Assembly: GCA_013791765.1 (NCBI GenBank) | Contig: VMTC01000036.1 | Location: forward strand, 1 to 59,986 | From: Rhodoferax sp. | GTDB taxonomy: Bacteria; Pseudomonadota; Gammaproteobacteria; Burkholderiales; Burkholderiaceae_C | Direction: 5' to 3' | Length of the DNA: 59,986 nt | The notes under the pieces: generated by a model | Databases searched by the model: none | Seen by the model: the letters and a program-made list of their open reading frames with translations, nothing else | Told to the model about the DNA's origin: nothing | Program-made: the position numbers and the translations under genes | Shown here: positions 7,694 to 17,901 of the stretch, in pieces | Layout: every line of letters begins with the position of its first letter | Position numbering within the stretch: the stretch's first letter is position 1

Positions 7694-8614
7694 ATGTGTG
7701 TAGTTTGCGGTTGCGCTGACGCCGGTACGGCTGAGGCTGTGGTGGAGGCTCCCGGCCATGCTCACGGGCATACCCACGGTCCCGAGGGGGATCATTCCCG
7801 CGAACATGCCCATGATCATGGGCAGGGCCACGGCCACATCGATCCCGGTAGCGGTGACCTGCATTTTGGTGCAGGTAAGGCACGGGTTTCGGTGCCTGGC
7901 ATGAGCCAGTCGCGAGCCATCAAGCTCGAGACGGACATTCTGGGTGCTAACAACCGCATCGCCAGCCAAAACCGTCACCACTTCGAGTCGCATGGCGTCA
8001 CGGCCCTGAATCTGGTCTCTAGCCCCGGCTCGGGCAAAACCACCTTGTTGTGCGCCACCATTGAAGCGCTGAAGGTCCGCGCGCCAGGCCTGCATGTGGC
8101 GGTGATCGAAGGCGACCAGCAAACCAGTTTTGACGCCGACCGCATTCGCGCCACCGGCGCGCCAGCCGTGCAAATCAACACGGGCAAAGGCTGTCACCTT
8201 GACGCACCGATGGTGGCACAAGCGTTTGCGCAACTGCACCAGCACCAGCACCACGATGCAGGCCACCATGATCACTCGCATGCTGACCCACGCAGCCTGC
8301 TGTTCATCGAAAACGTGGGCAACCTGGTATGCCCCGCTGTCTGGGACCTGGGCGAAGCGGCCAAAGTGGCTATTTTGTCGGTGACCGAGGGCGAGGACAA
8401 GCCGCTCAAGTACCCCGACATGTTTGCCGCTTCGAAGCTGATGATTATCAACAAGATCGACCTACTCCCCCATGTTCTCTTCGACGTGCAGCGCTGCATT
8501 GAATTCGCGCGTCGGGTCAACCCGAGCATTGAGGTGATTCAACTCTCTGGCACCACTGGCGAGGGCATGGGTACATGGCTGAACTGGCTTGGTTCAGCCA
8601 TGTACCCGGCATGA
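7694..8614 (+). CDS. hypB: Hydrogenase nickel incorporation GTPase HypB with two His-rich segments
   Basis: HypB is the SIMIBI-class GTPase that releases nickel to HypA/HydH-type targets. The N-terminal CVVCGC site (2-7) is followed by a His-rich tail with ten His between residues 22 and 48, a nickel store. The P-loop PGSGKTT is at 111-117. The G-domain metal site uses Cys167-His168 (GCHLD) and Cys213 (NLVCP). Between these lies an extra stretch, residues 182-197, with eight His, where the E. coli protein has a short acidic loop. AAGGAGAC upstream gives a good ribosome binding site. The last bases overlap the hypF start as ATGA. Confidence 0.96.
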   Translation: MCVVCGCADAGTAEAVVEAPGHAHGHTHGPEGDHSREHAHDHGQGHGHIDPGSGDLHFGAGKARVSVPGMSQSRAIKLETDILGANNRIASQNRHHFESHGVTALNLVSSPGSGKTTLLCATIEALKVRAPGLHVAVIEGDQQTSFDADRIRATGAPAVQINTGKGCHLDAPMVAQAFAQLHQHQHHDAGHHDHSHADPRSLLFIENVGNLVCPAVWDLGEAAKVAILSVTEGEDKPLKYPDMFAASKLMIINKIDLLPHVLFDVQRCIEFARRVNPSIEVIQLSGTTGEGMGTWLNWLGSAMYPA

Positions 8615-9759
8615 AGCCTGGCAACTTGCCCCCCGTGCTGGCCTGCGGTGCGTGGCTCAAAAATGCGGCGTGTCTGCTCACGTCGGGGCAGCCCCAGTGG
8701 TCTGTACTGCACGGTGATTTGAGCCACCCCGACGCGTGTCGTGCGCTGGAAGTGTCGGCGCGTGCACTGCTGCACGATGCGCACCATCCGGTGGTGGCGG
8801 TGGCGCATGATCTGCATCCTGATTTTTACAGCTCGCGCCTGGCCACTGAACTGGCGCATGAACTTGGTGTACCGGCCATCGGCGTACAGCACCACCATGC
8901 GCACATTGCCGCCGTCATGGCCGAACATGGCGTGCAGGGTGCGGTGGTGGGCCTGGCGCTCGATGGCGTGGGCCTGGGTACGGACGGCGCCGCCTGGGGC
9001 GGCGAACTTCTGTGGGTGGATCAAACCGCTTGGCGCCGCATGGGCCATCTGTGGCCGCTGGCCTTGCCCGGTGGCGATGTGGCGGCACGCGAACCCTGGC
9101 GCATGGCCGCTGCGGCGCTGCACGCATTGGGCCGCACCCATCAAGTGGGCTCACGGTTTTCGTCGGTAGCAGGGGAAAGCGCTGCTCACATGGTGCAGCG
9201 CATGCTCGAGCGCAACATCAACTGCCCAGCCACCAGCAGCACGGGGCGCTGGTTTGATGCCGCCGCCGGGGCCTTGGGGCTCAGCGTGCACCAGGCCCAT
9301 GAGGCCGAGGCCGCGATGGCGCTGGAGCAACAGGCAACCGCATGGCTGGCGCAAAACCACACGCCAATTGTTTTACACGGCGTGGACACACAGGCCATGG
9401 AGCAACTCGATATCCGGTCCCTGCTGACACGACTTCTTGAAACCCCTGCAGATGGCGATGGCGTGCCCGCTGCTGCGGCCTGGTTTCATCTGGCCTTGGC
9501 CGATGCGCTGGCAGACTGGGCGGCACTGGCCGCTGAACAGACGGGCACCCGCACCGTGTGTCTGGGCGGTGGCTGCTTTTTAAACAAACTGCTAACGAGC
9601 CATGTCACGGCCAGCTTGCAACAGCGCGGCCTGCGCGTCCTGCTGCCTCAATCGTGCGGCGATGCGGGGCTGGCACTGGGCCAGGCCTGGGTCGCGGCGC
9701 ATCAGGTCGTTGCCGGTCACCCTACTCACCCTGAAACCGAAAGCCTGTCATGTGTCTAG
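8611..9759 (+). CDS. hypF: Truncated HypF (Kae1-like carbamoyltransferase domain only)
   Basis: HypF makes the thiocarbamate on HypE that becomes the CN ligands. Full HypF is ~750 residues with acylphosphatase, zinc-finger, YrdC and Kae1-like domains. This protein (382 residues from the ATG at 8611) has only the Kae1-like part, with [17 protein letters not shown], the [10 protein letters not shown] segment and the C-terminal [13 protein letters not shown]. necator HypF1 from the MBH operon is likewise a short form and is functional, so this is a known variant, not fresh damage. ATGA overlap with hypB favours 8611. An in-frame ATG at 8575 is the alternative. Confidence 0.9.
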   Translation: MKPGNLPPVLACGAWLKNAACLLTSGQPQWSVLHGDLSHPDACRALEVSARALLHDAHHPVVAVAHDLHPDFYSSRLATELAHELGVPAIGVQHHHAHIAAVMAEHGVQGAVVGLALDGVGLGTDGAAWGGELLWVDQTAWRRMGHLWPLALPGGDVAAREPWRMAAAALHALGRTHQVGSRFSSVAGESAAHMVQRMLERNINCPATSSTGRWFDAAAGALGLSVHQAHEAEAAMALEQQATAWLAQNHTPIVLHGVDTQAMEQLDIRSLLTRLLETPADGDGVPAAAAWFHLALADALADWAALAAEQTGTRTVCLGGGCFLNKLLTSHVTASLQQRGLRVLLPQSCGDAGLALGQAWVAAHQVVAGHPTHPETESLSCV

Positions 9760-9995
9760 CCATCCCTGCCAAACTCGTCGAGCTCCTGGCCAACGACCAG
9801 GCCATTGTCAATTTGGGCGGTATCTGCAAAAAAATTTCCGTCGCCCTAGTGCCAGGTGTTGTGGTCGGCGATTACGTCATCGTTCACGTCGGTCACGCCA
9901 TTGGGCGCATAGACCCTGAAGAAGCCGAACGCACGCTGGAATTGTTTGGTGAGATTGCGAAGTTCGAAGCCCAGCAGGCAGAGCTTGCCCCATGA
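9750..9995 (+). CDS. hypC: Hydrogenase assembly chaperone HypC
   Basis: HypC works with HypD to build and deliver the Fe(CN)2CO unit to the large subunit. The protein of 81 residues begins MCLAIPAK, with the essential Cys2, and has the OB-fold signature GDYVIVHVGHAIGRID. It overlaps hypF by ten bases and hypD by four (ATGA), so the trio is translationally coupled. Confidence 0.95.
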   Translation: MCLAIPAKLVELLANDQAIVNLGGICKKISVALVPGVVVGDYVIVHVGHAIGRIDPEEAERTLELFGEIAKFEAQQAELAP

Positions 9996-11137
9996 AATAC
10001 ATCGACGAATTCCGCGATGGCGCAATCGCCCGGAAAATTGCCGAGCGTCTGGCCGCCGAGGTGCAGCCCGGCAGGAACTACAGCTTCATGGAGTTCTGCG
10101 GTGGTCACACCCATGCAATTTCGCGCTACGGCGTAGCCGAACTGCTGCCAATGAACGTGCGCATGGTTCACGGGCCGGGTTGCCCTGTGTGTGTATTGCC
10201 GATTGGCCGCATCGACCTGGCCATCGGGCTGGCGCTGGAGCTTAATGTCATCGTATGCACCTATGGTGACACCATGCGCGTACCAGCGTCTGACGGCCTG
10301 TCACTGGTGAAGGCCAAGGCACGGGGTGGCGATATCCGCATGGTGTATTGCGCCGCTGATGCATTGACCATTGCGCGCCAGAACCCGGAGCGCGAGGTGG
10401 TATTTTTTGCCATCGGCTTCGAGACCACCACGCCACCGACGGCCTTGGCGATTCGTGATGCGCAGCGCCAGGGATTGAAAAATTTCACAGTGCTGTGCTG
10501 CCATGTACTGACGCCCTCGGCGATCACGCACATCCTGGAATCGCCTGAAGTCCGGCAATACGGCACGGTGCCGATTGACGGCTTCATAGGCCCGGCGCAT
10601 GTGAGCATCATCATCGGCTCAGGGCCCTACGAGCACTTTTCCGAGGAGTACCGCAAGCCGGTGGTGATTGCCGGGTTTGAACCCCTCGATGTCATGCAGG
10701 CTGTGCTGATGCTGGTGCGTCAGGTCAACGAGGGTCGCTGTGAAGTTGAAAACGAATTTACACGCGCCGTTGACCGCGATGGCAACCTCAGCGCCCAGGC
10801 ACTGGTCTCCGAGGTGTTTGAGCTGCGCACCAGTTTCGAGTGGCGTGGCCTGGGCGAGGTGCCCTACAGTGCCCTGAAAATTCGCCCCGCCTTTTCCGAG
10901 TTCGACGCCGAGCGTCGGTTTGAGCTAGCCTACCGTCCCGTGGCCGACAACAAGGCATGCGAGTGTGGTGCCATTTTGCGCGGCGTCAAGAAGCCCACAG
11001 ATTGCAAAATTTTCGGCACGGTCTGCACACCGGAAAACCCAGTCGGTTCCTGCATGGTCTCCAGTGAGGGCGCCTGTGCCGCCCACTATTCCTACGGGCG
11101 CTTTCGCGACATTGCCATCGTGGCAGAAACAGCATAG
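9992..11137 (+). CDS. hypD: Hydrogenase Fe-cyanide assembly protein HypD
   Basis: HypD is the [4Fe-4S] protein on which, with HypC, the iron receives its CN and CO ligands. Visible family motifs are MEFCGGHTHAIS with the essential Cys, GPGCPVCVLP with the redox-active cysteines, and the C-terminal cysteine cluster (CECGAILRG, CKIFG, CTPENPVGSC). At 381 residues it has full length. It sits between hypC and hypE, the invariant order. Confidence 0.96.
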   Translation: MKYIDEFRDGAIARKIAERLAAEVQPGRNYSFMEFCGGHTHAISRYGVAELLPMNVRMVHGPGCPVCVLPIGRIDLAIGLALELNVIVCTYGDTMRVPASDGLSLVKAKARGGDIRMVYCAADALTIARQNPEREVVFFAIGFETTTPPTALAIRDAQRQGLKNFTVLCCHVLTPSAITHILESPEVRQYGTVPIDGFIGPAHVSIIIGSGPYEHFSEEYRKPVVIAGFEPLDVMQAVLMLVRQVNEGRCEVENEFTRAVDRDGNLSAQALVSEVFELRTSFEWRGLGEVPYSALKIRPAFSEFDAERRFELAYRPVADNKACECGAILRGVKKPTDCKIFGTVCTPENPVGSCMVSSEGACAAHYSYGRFRDIAIVAETA

Positions 11138-11142
11138 CAAGC

Positions 11143-12192
11143 ATGGCCAAGAAAAACTACATTCGCCCACTCGACATCAAAAATGGCCGCATCGACATGG
11201 GCCACGGCGCCGGCGGGCGTGCCGCCGCCCAGCTGATTGAGGAGCTGTTTGTGGCCGCGCTGGACAACCCCTATTTGCGCCAGGGCGACGACAGCGCGTC
11301 GTTTGCCATGCCCTTGGGGGCGCGCATGGTGATGGCCACCGATGGCCACGTGGTGTCGCCCCTGTTTTTTCCGGGCGGTGATATTGGCTGTCTGAGCGTG
11401 CATGGAACCATTAACGACGTGGCCATGTCTGGGGCACAACCCCTGTACCTGGCAGCTAGTTTCATCATTGAAGAAGGTTTTCCGCTGGCCGACCTCAAGC
11501 GCATTGTGGACAGCATGGCGGCGGCCGCGCGTGAGGCCGGCGTGCCGGTCATTACCGGCGACACCAAGGTGGTGGAGCGAGGCAAAGGCGATGGCGTGTT
11601 CATCAGCACCACCGGCGTTGGTGTGGTGGCGCCAGGTGTTGACGTAGCAGGGGTCAATGCGCGCCCGGGCGATGTCATCCTGTTGTCGGGCACCATTGGC
11701 GACCACGGCGTGGCGATTCTCTCAAAACGCGAGTCGCTGGAGTTTGAAACCACGATTGAGTCCGATACAGCGGCCCTGCACACTCTGGTGGCGGCGATGC
11801 TGCAGGCCGCGCCCGGCGGTGTGCGCGTGCTGCGCGACCCGACACGCGGTGGGTTAGCCACCACGCTCAACGAAATCGCGGGCCAGTCTGGCGTAGGCAT
11901 GGTGTTGGAAGAGGCCGCTATTGCGGTGCTGCCGCAGGTCGATGCGGCCTGCGAGCTACTGGGCCTGGACCCCTTGTATATCGCCAACGAAGGCAAGCTG
12001 ATTGCAATTTGCAGCCCCGAGAGTGCCGATGCCCTGTTGCTGGCCATGCGTGCCCACCCGCTGGGGGCTCAGGCTGTGTGCATAGGGACTGTGACCGAGG
12101 ACCCGCACCATTTTGTGCAGATGAACACCCGTTTTGGGGGTCGTCGTGTGGTGGACTGGCTTAGCGGAGAGCAGCTGCCCCGCATCTGCTGA
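11143..12192 (+). CDS. hypE: Carbamoyl dehydratase HypE
   Basis: HypE dehydrates the carbamoyl group placed by HypF to a thiocyanate on its C-terminal Cys. The 349-residue protein has the AIR-synthase (PurM-like) fold with MGHGAGGRA near the start, the ATP-binding segment DPTRGGLATTLNEIA, and ends in the required PRIC. The gene starts five bases after hypD. Confidence 0.96.
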   Translation: MAKKNYIRPLDIKNGRIDMGHGAGGRAAAQLIEELFVAALDNPYLRQGDDSASFAMPLGARMVMATDGHVVSPLFFPGGDIGCLSVHGTINDVAMSGAQPLYLAASFIIEEGFPLADLKRIVDSMAAAAREAGVPVITGDTKVVERGKGDGVFISTTGVGVVAPGVDVAGVNARPGDVILLSGTIGDHGVAILSKRESLEFETTIESDTAALHTLVAAMLQAAPGGVRVLRDPTRGGLATTLNEIAGQSGVGMVLEEAAIAVLPQVDAACELLGLDPLYIANEGKLIAICSPESADALLLAMRAHPLGAQAVCIGTVTEDPHHFVQMNTRFGGRRVVDWLSGEQLPRIC

Positions 12193-12196
12193 CCCC

Positions 12197-13948
12197 ATGC
12201 GCATTTTGTTGCTCAGTCACAGCTTCAACAGTCTTTCGCAACGGCTGTTCGCGGCCTTGAAAGCACTGGGGCACCAGCTGTCTGTGGAGCTGGACATTTC
12301 GGACTCGGTGACCGAAGAAGCCTGTGCCCTGTTCCAACCTGATCTGCTGATTGCGCCGTTTCTCAAGCGGCGCATCCCTGAATCGGTCTGGCGTTCGGTG
12401 GTGTGCTTGGTGGTGCATCCTGGCCCGCCGGGGGACCGAGGGCCGGCCGCGCTGGATTGGGCGGTACTAGAGCAGGCGCCGCAGTGGGGCGTCACCGTGT
12501 TGCAGGCCAATGCCGATTTCGACGCGGGTCCAGTTTGGGCCCACGCCGACTTTGCGATGCGGGCAGCGAGCAAGGGGAGTCTTTACCGCGCCGAGGTCAC
12601 CCAGGCGGCCGTGGTGGCGGTGCTTCGCGCTGTGGAACGATTTGGCGTCAACGAGCCGCTGGCGCCACCAACCGCGGTAGATGCAGCCAGCCCGGACGCA
12701 TCTTGCGACCACTGGCGGCCCGCCGTGCCTCAAGCAGCCCGCCGCATCGACTGGCTGCGCAACACCACCACCGAGATACTGGCGCGACTGCGCAGCGCCG
12801 ATGGCCAGCCGGGCGTGCACGATGAACTGTTTGGCCTCCCCTGTTATTTATTTGACGCTCATCCTGCCACCGGAGCGGCCCTGCAGGCGCTGGCTGGTGC
12901 TGCTGTGGGGGCAGTGGTGGCCCAGCGCGATGGCGCCCTGCTGCGGCGCACCGTGGATGGCGGCGTCTGGATTGGACAGGTCCGCCTGGCCCGGGCCTGC
13001 GGTGACGGAACAGCATTCAAGCTGTCGGCCACTTTGGCATTTGCAGCCGAGGCGGCTACGCTGCCAGTGTGGTCAGTGCCACTCGAACGCGACGACGATG
13101 AGTGGGCCGAGCTGCGTTATTGGGAGCTGGGGCCTGCGCTCGCTCGCGTGGGCTGTCTGTCTTTTGACTTCTACAACGGCGCCATGTCCACCGAGCAGTG
13201 CGTGCGTCTGCTGGCTGCCATACGACATGCGAAACAGCGTGACACCCGCGTGCTGCTGCTGCTCGGCGGGCGCGACTTCTTCAGCAATGGCATCCACCTG
13301 AACTGCATCGAGGCCGCAGCGCATCGGCCCTTGAGCAGCGCCGCCGACGAATCCTGGCGCAACATCAACGCGATGAACGATGTGGCACAGGAGATCATTG
13401 AAGCCACAGACCGGATCACGGTGGCGGTGTTGCGCGGCAATGCCGGAGCGGGCGGCGTGTTTCTGGCTTTGGCGGCCGACGAGGTGTGGGCGCACCAAGG
13501 CGCGGTGCTGAACCCCCACTACCGCAACATGGGCAACCTCTACGGCTCGGAGTACTGGACTTATCTGTTGCCGCGGCGTCTGGGGCCAGAGCGGGCACGC
13601 ACGCTGATGACGCAGCGCCTGCCCCTGTTGGCCGTAGACGCGCAGCGCATGGGGCTGGTGGACCGCTGCCTGGACAGCGCCCCTGCAGCGCTCGAACGTG
13701 ACGTTATCCCTGATGCACTGGCGCTGGCCCTCACCTACAATTTACCGGAGAGAATCCTGCAAAAACAGCGGGTTCGCGCCGCTGATGAGGCCACCCGGCC
13801 ACTGGCTGACTACCGCAAAGAAGAATTGTCCCGCATGTACCGCAATTTTTACGGCTTCGACCCCAGCTACCACGTGGCTCGCTATCACTTTGTGCACAAG
13901 CTGCCCCACGCCTGGACACCACGGCATCTGGCCGTCCACCGGCCATGA
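12197..13948 (+). CDS. hoxX: HoxX/HypX, CO-ligand synthase for [NiFe]-hydrogenase maturation
   Basis: HoxX converts a formyl group, taken from formyl-tetrahydrofolate, into CO for the active-site iron under aerobic conditions. The N-terminal formyltransferase-like half contains HPGPPGDRGPAALDWA, the substrate loop. The C-terminal half is an enoyl-CoA hydratase/isomerase fold with GNAGAGGVFLALAADEVW and HYRNMGNLYGSEYW. I start at 12197 (MRILLLSHSFNSL, 583 residues), five bases after hypE. The frame is open further upstream but those residues are not family-like. Its presence suggests the hydrogenases are made in the presence of O2. Confidence 0.93.
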   Translation: MRILLLSHSFNSLSQRLFAALKALGHQLSVELDISDSVTEEACALFQPDLLIAPFLKRRIPESVWRSVVCLVVHPGPPGDRGPAALDWAVLEQAPQWGVTVLQANADFDAGPVWAHADFAMRAASKGSLYRAEVTQAAVVAVLRAVERFGVNEPLAPPTAVDAASPDASCDHWRPAVPQAARRIDWLRNTTTEILARLRSADGQPGVHDELFGLPCYLFDAHPATGAALQALAGAAVGAVVAQRDGALLRRTVDGGVWIGQVRLARACGDGTAFKLSATLAFAAEAATLPVWSVPLERDDDEWAELRYWELGPALARVGCLSFDFYNGAMSTEQCVRLLAAIRHAKQRDTRVLLLLGGRDFFSNGIHLNCIEAAAHRPLSSAADESWRNINAMNDVAQEIIEATDRITVAVLRGNAGAGGVFLALAADEVWAHQGAVLNPHYRNMGNLYGSEYWTYLLPRRLGPERARTLMTQRLPLLAVDAQRMGLVDRCLDSAPAALERDVIPDALALALTYNLPERILQKQRVRAADEATRPLADYRKEELSRMYRNFYGFDPSYHVARYHFVHKLPHAWTPRHLAVHRP

Positions 13949-15405
13949 AGCGGGCTGATACCTTGTCGACGGTTCTGGTGGTGGACGACGAAGTGCGTTC
14001 GCAAGAGGTCATGCGCCGCACGCTTGACGAAGACTTCACCGTTTACACCGCCGGCGATGCCCAAGAGGCCCGTGAGCGACTGGAGCGCACCGACATCAGC
14101 GTGATCCTGTGTGATCAGCGCATGCCCGGGCTGACCGGCGTGCTGTTCCTGAAGGAGGTGCGTGAGCGCTGGCCCGACACGGTGCGCATTGTGATCTCGG
14201 GCTACACCGACTCTGAAGACATCATTGCCGGCATCAACGAGGCGGGTATTTACCAATACATCCTCAAACCCTGGATCCCCGACCACCTGCTGGCCACCGT
14301 GCGCAATGCCGTGGAGGCGCAAACGCTGCAGCGCGACACCAACCGGCTGCACCTTGAGTTGCGCACCAGTACGCCGGTACTGCGCCAGCGTGCCACGGCC
14401 AAGCTCACAAAGGCTCGCAGCATCTTCGACTTCGACCGCATTGAGCGTGCGCCCGGCAGTCCGCTGGACGCCGTCTGCGAAGTGGCGGTGCGCGTGGCCC
14501 GCTATGACCTGAGCGTGCTGGTGCTGGGTGAATCCGGCACGGGCAAAGAACTGCTGGCGCGTGCCATGCACTACGCCAGCTCGCGTGCGGGTGGCGCCTT
14601 CGTGATGGAAAACTGCGCCGCCATCCCTGACACACTGCTTGAGTCCGAACTGTTCGGCCACAAGCGTGGCGCGTTCACGGGGGCCTATGAAGACCACCCC
14701 GGCCTGTTCCAGCGGGCCAGCGGTGGCACGATATTTCTCGACGAAATCGGCGAAACCTCACCGGCGTTTCAGGTGCGACTGCTGCGCGTGCTGCAGGAAA
14801 GAGAAGTGCGTCCGGTAGGGGCCGCGCACTCGGTGCCGGTGGACGTGCGCGTGATCGCGGCCACCCACCGCGACCTTGAGCAGCGCGTGCGTGAAGGGCT
14901 GTTTCGTGAAGACCTGTACTACCGCATTGCCGGCGTCTCGATCACCGTTCCATCGCTACGCGAACGTGCGGGCGACATCGCGCCGATTGCCCGGCGTCTG
15001 GTGCAGGAGGTGGGCGCCGAGCTCGGGCGCCCCGAGGCCACCCTCAGCGATGAATCCCTAGCCTGCCTGATGGGCTACCCCTGGCCCGGCAATATTCGCG
15101 AATTGCGCAACGAGATTGCGCGCGCCATCGCGCTCAGCGATGGCGCTGTGATCGCCGCCCAGTCTTTCTCCTTACGCGTGCTGCACGGTCAGGCCGGCCT
15201 GGCGACCGCCAGACAGGCGGGGGCGCAAGGGACGGCGCTACCGCGTAGTGGCACTTTAGGTGAGCGGCTCGATGCCATCGAAGCCATGGTGCTGCGTGAA
15301 ACCCTGCTGCGCCACCGCTGGAACAAGACGCGCGCTGCCACTGAGCTGGGCTTGTCGCGTGTCGGCTTGCGCGGCAAGATGGCCCGCTTCGGGCTGGAAG
15401 GCTGA
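13945..15405 (+). CDS. hoxA: HoxA, NtrC-family activator of hydrogenase genes
   Basis: HoxA activates sigma54 promoters of hox operons. The receiver domain has the phospho-acceptor Asp57 in LCDQRMPG. The AAA+ domain carries the Walker A GESGTGKE, the sigma54-contacting GAFTGA loop and the Walker B region GGTIFLDEIGE. A Fis-type helix-turn-helix lies near the end (RAATELGLSRVGLRGK). In C. necator HoxA is active when not phosphorylated and is silenced by HoxJ. The gene overlaps hoxX as ATGA. Confidence 0.93.
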   Translation: MKRADTLSTVLVVDDEVRSQEVMRRTLDEDFTVYTAGDAQEARERLERTDISVILCDQRMPGLTGVLFLKEVRERWPDTVRIVISGYTDSEDIIAGINEAGIYQYILKPWIPDHLLATVRNAVEAQTLQRDTNRLHLELRTSTPVLRQRATAKLTKARSIFDFDRIERAPGSPLDAVCEVAVRVARYDLSVLVLGESGTGKELLARAMHYASSRAGGAFVMENCAAIPDTLLESELFGHKRGAFTGAYEDHPGLFQRASGGTIFLDEIGETSPAFQVRLLRVLQEREVRPVGAAHSVPVDVRVIAATHRDLEQRVREGLFREDLYYRIAGVSITVPSLRERAGDIAPIARRLVQEVGAELGRPEATLSDESLACLMGYPWPGNIRELRNEIARAIALSDGAVIAAQSFSLRVLHGQAGLATARQAGAQGTALPRSGTLGERLDAIEAMVLRETLLRHRWNKTRAATELGLSRVGLRGKMARFGLEG

Positions 15406-15407
15406 AT

Positions 15408-16433
15408 ATGGACGGTTCTGTAAAACCAGACGCCGCGTTCAACGTCCTGTGGCTGCAATCCGGCGGCTGTGGCGGCTGCAGCATGTCGCTGCTGTGTGCC
15501 GACACCACCGACCTTCACGGCCAATTGCGCGACGCCGGCATTCACCTGATGTGGCACCCTTCCCTCTCGCTGGAAAGCGGCCACGAGTTGATCGCCATGC
15601 TGAAGGACATCGTGGCCGGGCGCTTGCGGCTCGATGCCCTGTGTATTGAAGGCTCACTGCTGCGCGGACCGCACAACACCGGCCGCTTCCATGTGCTGGC
15701 CGGCACTGGCATACCGTTTATTCACTGGGTCACGCGACTGGCCGCGCGGGCACGCCATGTGCTGGCGGTCGGCAGTTGCGCCGCCTGGGGCGGGGTAACG
15801 GCAGGCGGCGCCAACCCCACCGATGCCTGCGGGCTGCAGTATGAGGACGACCACATCGGTGGCCTGCTCGGCGTCGAGTTTCGCTCGACCAGTGGCTTGC
15901 CGGTGATCAACATCGCGGGTTGCCCCACGCACCCCAGTTGGGTGATCGACAGCCTGATGGCGCTGGCCGCCGAAACGTTTGGCGAGGGCGATCTCGACAC
16001 ACTGGGCCGGCCGCGCTTTTACGCCGACCAACTGGTGCACCACGGCTGCACGCGCAACGAATACTACGAATACAAGGCCAGCGCCGAAAAGCCGTCCGAT
16101 CTGGGCTGCATGATGGAACACATGGGTTGCAAGGGCACGCAGGTACACGCTGACTGCAACACCCGGCTGTGGAACGGTGACGGCTCGTGCACGCGCGGTG
16201 GCTACGCCTGCATCGCCTGCACCGAACCCGGTTTCCAGGAGCCGGGCCACCCTTTCCACGAGACGCCGAAGTTAGCCGGCATTCCGATTGGCCTGCCCAC
16301 CGACATGCCCAAAGCCTGGTTTGTGGCCCTGGCCTCGCTGTCCAAGTCCGCCACGCCCCGACGCATCAAGCTCAACGCCGTGGCCGACCACCTGGTGGTG
16401 GTGCCGGTGGCGCGCAAAACCCGTCTCAAATGA
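15408..16433 (+). CDS. hoxB: Regulatory (H2-sensing) hydrogenase small subunit HoxB
   Basis: HoxB is the iron-sulfur subunit of the regulatory hydrogenase HoxBC. It begins near the cluster motif QSGGCGGCSMSL with no Tat signal, so the protein is cytoplasmic, as expected for a sensor. Further motifs are VGSCAAWGGV, NIAGCPTHP and the cysteine-rich C-terminal third for the medial and distal clusters (CMMEHMGCKG, CIACTEPGF). The start is two bases after hoxA. The length, 341 residues, fits the family. Confidence 0.94.
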   Translation: MDGSVKPDAAFNVLWLQSGGCGGCSMSLLCADTTDLHGQLRDAGIHLMWHPSLSLESGHELIAMLKDIVAGRLRLDALCIEGSLLRGPHNTGRFHVLAGTGIPFIHWVTRLAARARHVLAVGSCAAWGGVTAGGANPTDACGLQYEDDHIGGLLGVEFRSTSGLPVINIAGCPTHPSWVIDSLMALAAETFGEGDLDTLGRPRFYADQLVHHGCTRNEYYEYKASAEKPSDLGCMMEHMGCKGTQVHADCNTRLWNGDGSCTRGGYACIACTEPGFQEPGHPFHETPKLAGIPIGLPTDMPKAWFVALASLSKSATPRRIKLNAVADHLVVVPVARKTRLK

Positions 16434-16443
16434 ATCGCCTGCC

Positions 16444-17901
16444 ATGTCCCGTTTGATTGTTGGCCCGTTCAACCGCGTCGAGGGCGACCTCGAAGTCACG
16501 CTCGACATCGAGGCCGGCCGGGTCTCCTCAGCCCATGTGAATGCACCGATGTACCGGGGTTTCGAGCATATCCTGCAAGGCAAAAGCCCGCATGATGCGC
16601 TGGTGTATGTGCCGCGCATCTGCGGCATCTGCTCGGTGTCGCAGTCGGTCGCTTGCGCGCGGGCACTGGCCAGCCTGGCTGGCATCACCATGCCGCCCAA
16701 CGGCCAGCACGTCGCCAATGTGATTCTGGCCACCGAGAACCTGGCCGATCACCTCGCGCATTTCTATTTATTCTTCATGCCCGATTTCACGCGGCCAGTG
16801 TATGCGCAGCAGCCCTGGCACGCGGAAGCGGTACGCCGCTTCGCCACGCAGACCGGCGAGCAAACGCGCGCGGCAATTGCGGCACGCCAGCGCTGGTTCA
16901 CCCTCTTGGGTACGCTGGCCGGCAAATGGCCGCACACGCAGAGCATCGAACCCGGCGGCTCGACGCGCCCGATAGAACTCTCCGAGCGCATCCGCCTGCT
17001 GGCCAAGGTGCGCGAGTTCCGGAGCTTTCTGGAGCGCCAACTGTTTGCGACCCCGCTCGAACAAATCACCGCGCTGAACAGTGAAGAAGCCCTGTGGGCC
17101 TGGCATGCTCAAGACCCTTGGAGCGGCGATTTCCGCCTGTTTTTGAGCATGGTGCAAGACACCGCGCTGACCCGCCTGGGACCGGGGCCAGGCCGCTACC
17201 TCAGTTACGGTGCTTATCCGCAGCCACAAGGCGGCTTCGAATTTGGCGACGGCGTGTGGCACGCGAACACCGGCGCATTGGCGCCACTGGATGAGCGAGG
17301 CATCCGTGAAGACGCCACCTACGCCTGGCTATCCGATACAGCGGGGCCACGGCACCCGATCGAAGGCATCACACTGCCCGATGCCGATAAGACCGACGCC
17401 TACACCTGGAACAAGGCGCCCCGCCTGGCCGGCGAGGTGATTGAGACCGGCGCCATTGCGCGGCAACTGGCTGCGGCAAACCCGCTGGTGCTGGACGCCG
17501 TGGGCCGCCAGGGTGGCACCGTTTACACGCGGGTGCTGGCGCGTCTGCTGGAGCTGGCGCGGGTGGTGCCAATGATGGAAAACTGGCTGCAACAACTGCG
17601 ACTCAACGAGGCTTACTGCGTGCCTATCCCGGCTTTCACCGAAGGTGTTGGTATTGGCTTGAGCGAGGCTGCGCGCGGTAGCCTGGGCCACTGGGTGGTG
17701 GCCAGCCGGGGACGCATTGCCAATTACCAAATCGTGGCACCCACCACCTGGAACTTCTCGCCGCGCGACGCCGCCGGCACGCCCGGCGCACTGGAGCAGG
17801 CGCTGGTGGGCGCCCCGGTGCAGGATGGTGAAACTACGCCGGTGGCGGTGCAGCACATCGTGCGCTCCTTTGATCCCTGCATGGTGTGCACCGTGCATTG
17901 A
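16444..17901 (+). CDS. hoxC: Regulatory (H2-sensing) hydrogenase large subunit HoxC
   Basis: HoxC holds the [NiFe] site of the H2 sensor. The N-terminal pair of nickel cysteines is in RICGIC and the C-terminal pair in DPCMVCTVH. The protein ends exactly at that His, with no peptide to be cleaved. This lack of an extension is typical of regulatory hydrogenases and fits the absence of a matching protease gene. The start at 16444 (MSRLIVGPFNRVEG, 485 residues) is set by homology; the frame is open further upstream inside hoxB. Confidence 0.94.
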   Translation: MSRLIVGPFNRVEGDLEVTLDIEAGRVSSAHVNAPMYRGFEHILQGKSPHDALVYVPRICGICSVSQSVACARALASLAGITMPPNGQHVANVILATENLADHLAHFYLFFMPDFTRPVYAQQPWHAEAVRRFATQTGEQTRAAIAARQRWFTLLGTLAGKWPHTQSIEPGGSTRPIELSERIRLLAKVREFRSFLERQLFATPLEQITALNSEEALWAWHAQDPWSGDFRLFLSMVQDTALTRLGPGPGRYLSYGAYPQPQGGFEFGDGVWHANTGALAPLDERGIREDATYAWLSDTAGPRHPIEGITLPDADKTDAYTWNKAPRLAGEVIETGAIARQLAAANPLVLDAVGRQGGTVYTRVLARLLELARVVPMMENWLQQLRLNEAYCVPIPAFTEGVGIGLSEAARGSLGHWVVASRGRIANYQIVAPTTWNFSPRDAAGTPGALEQALVGAPVQDGETTPVAVQHIVRSFDPCMVCTVH

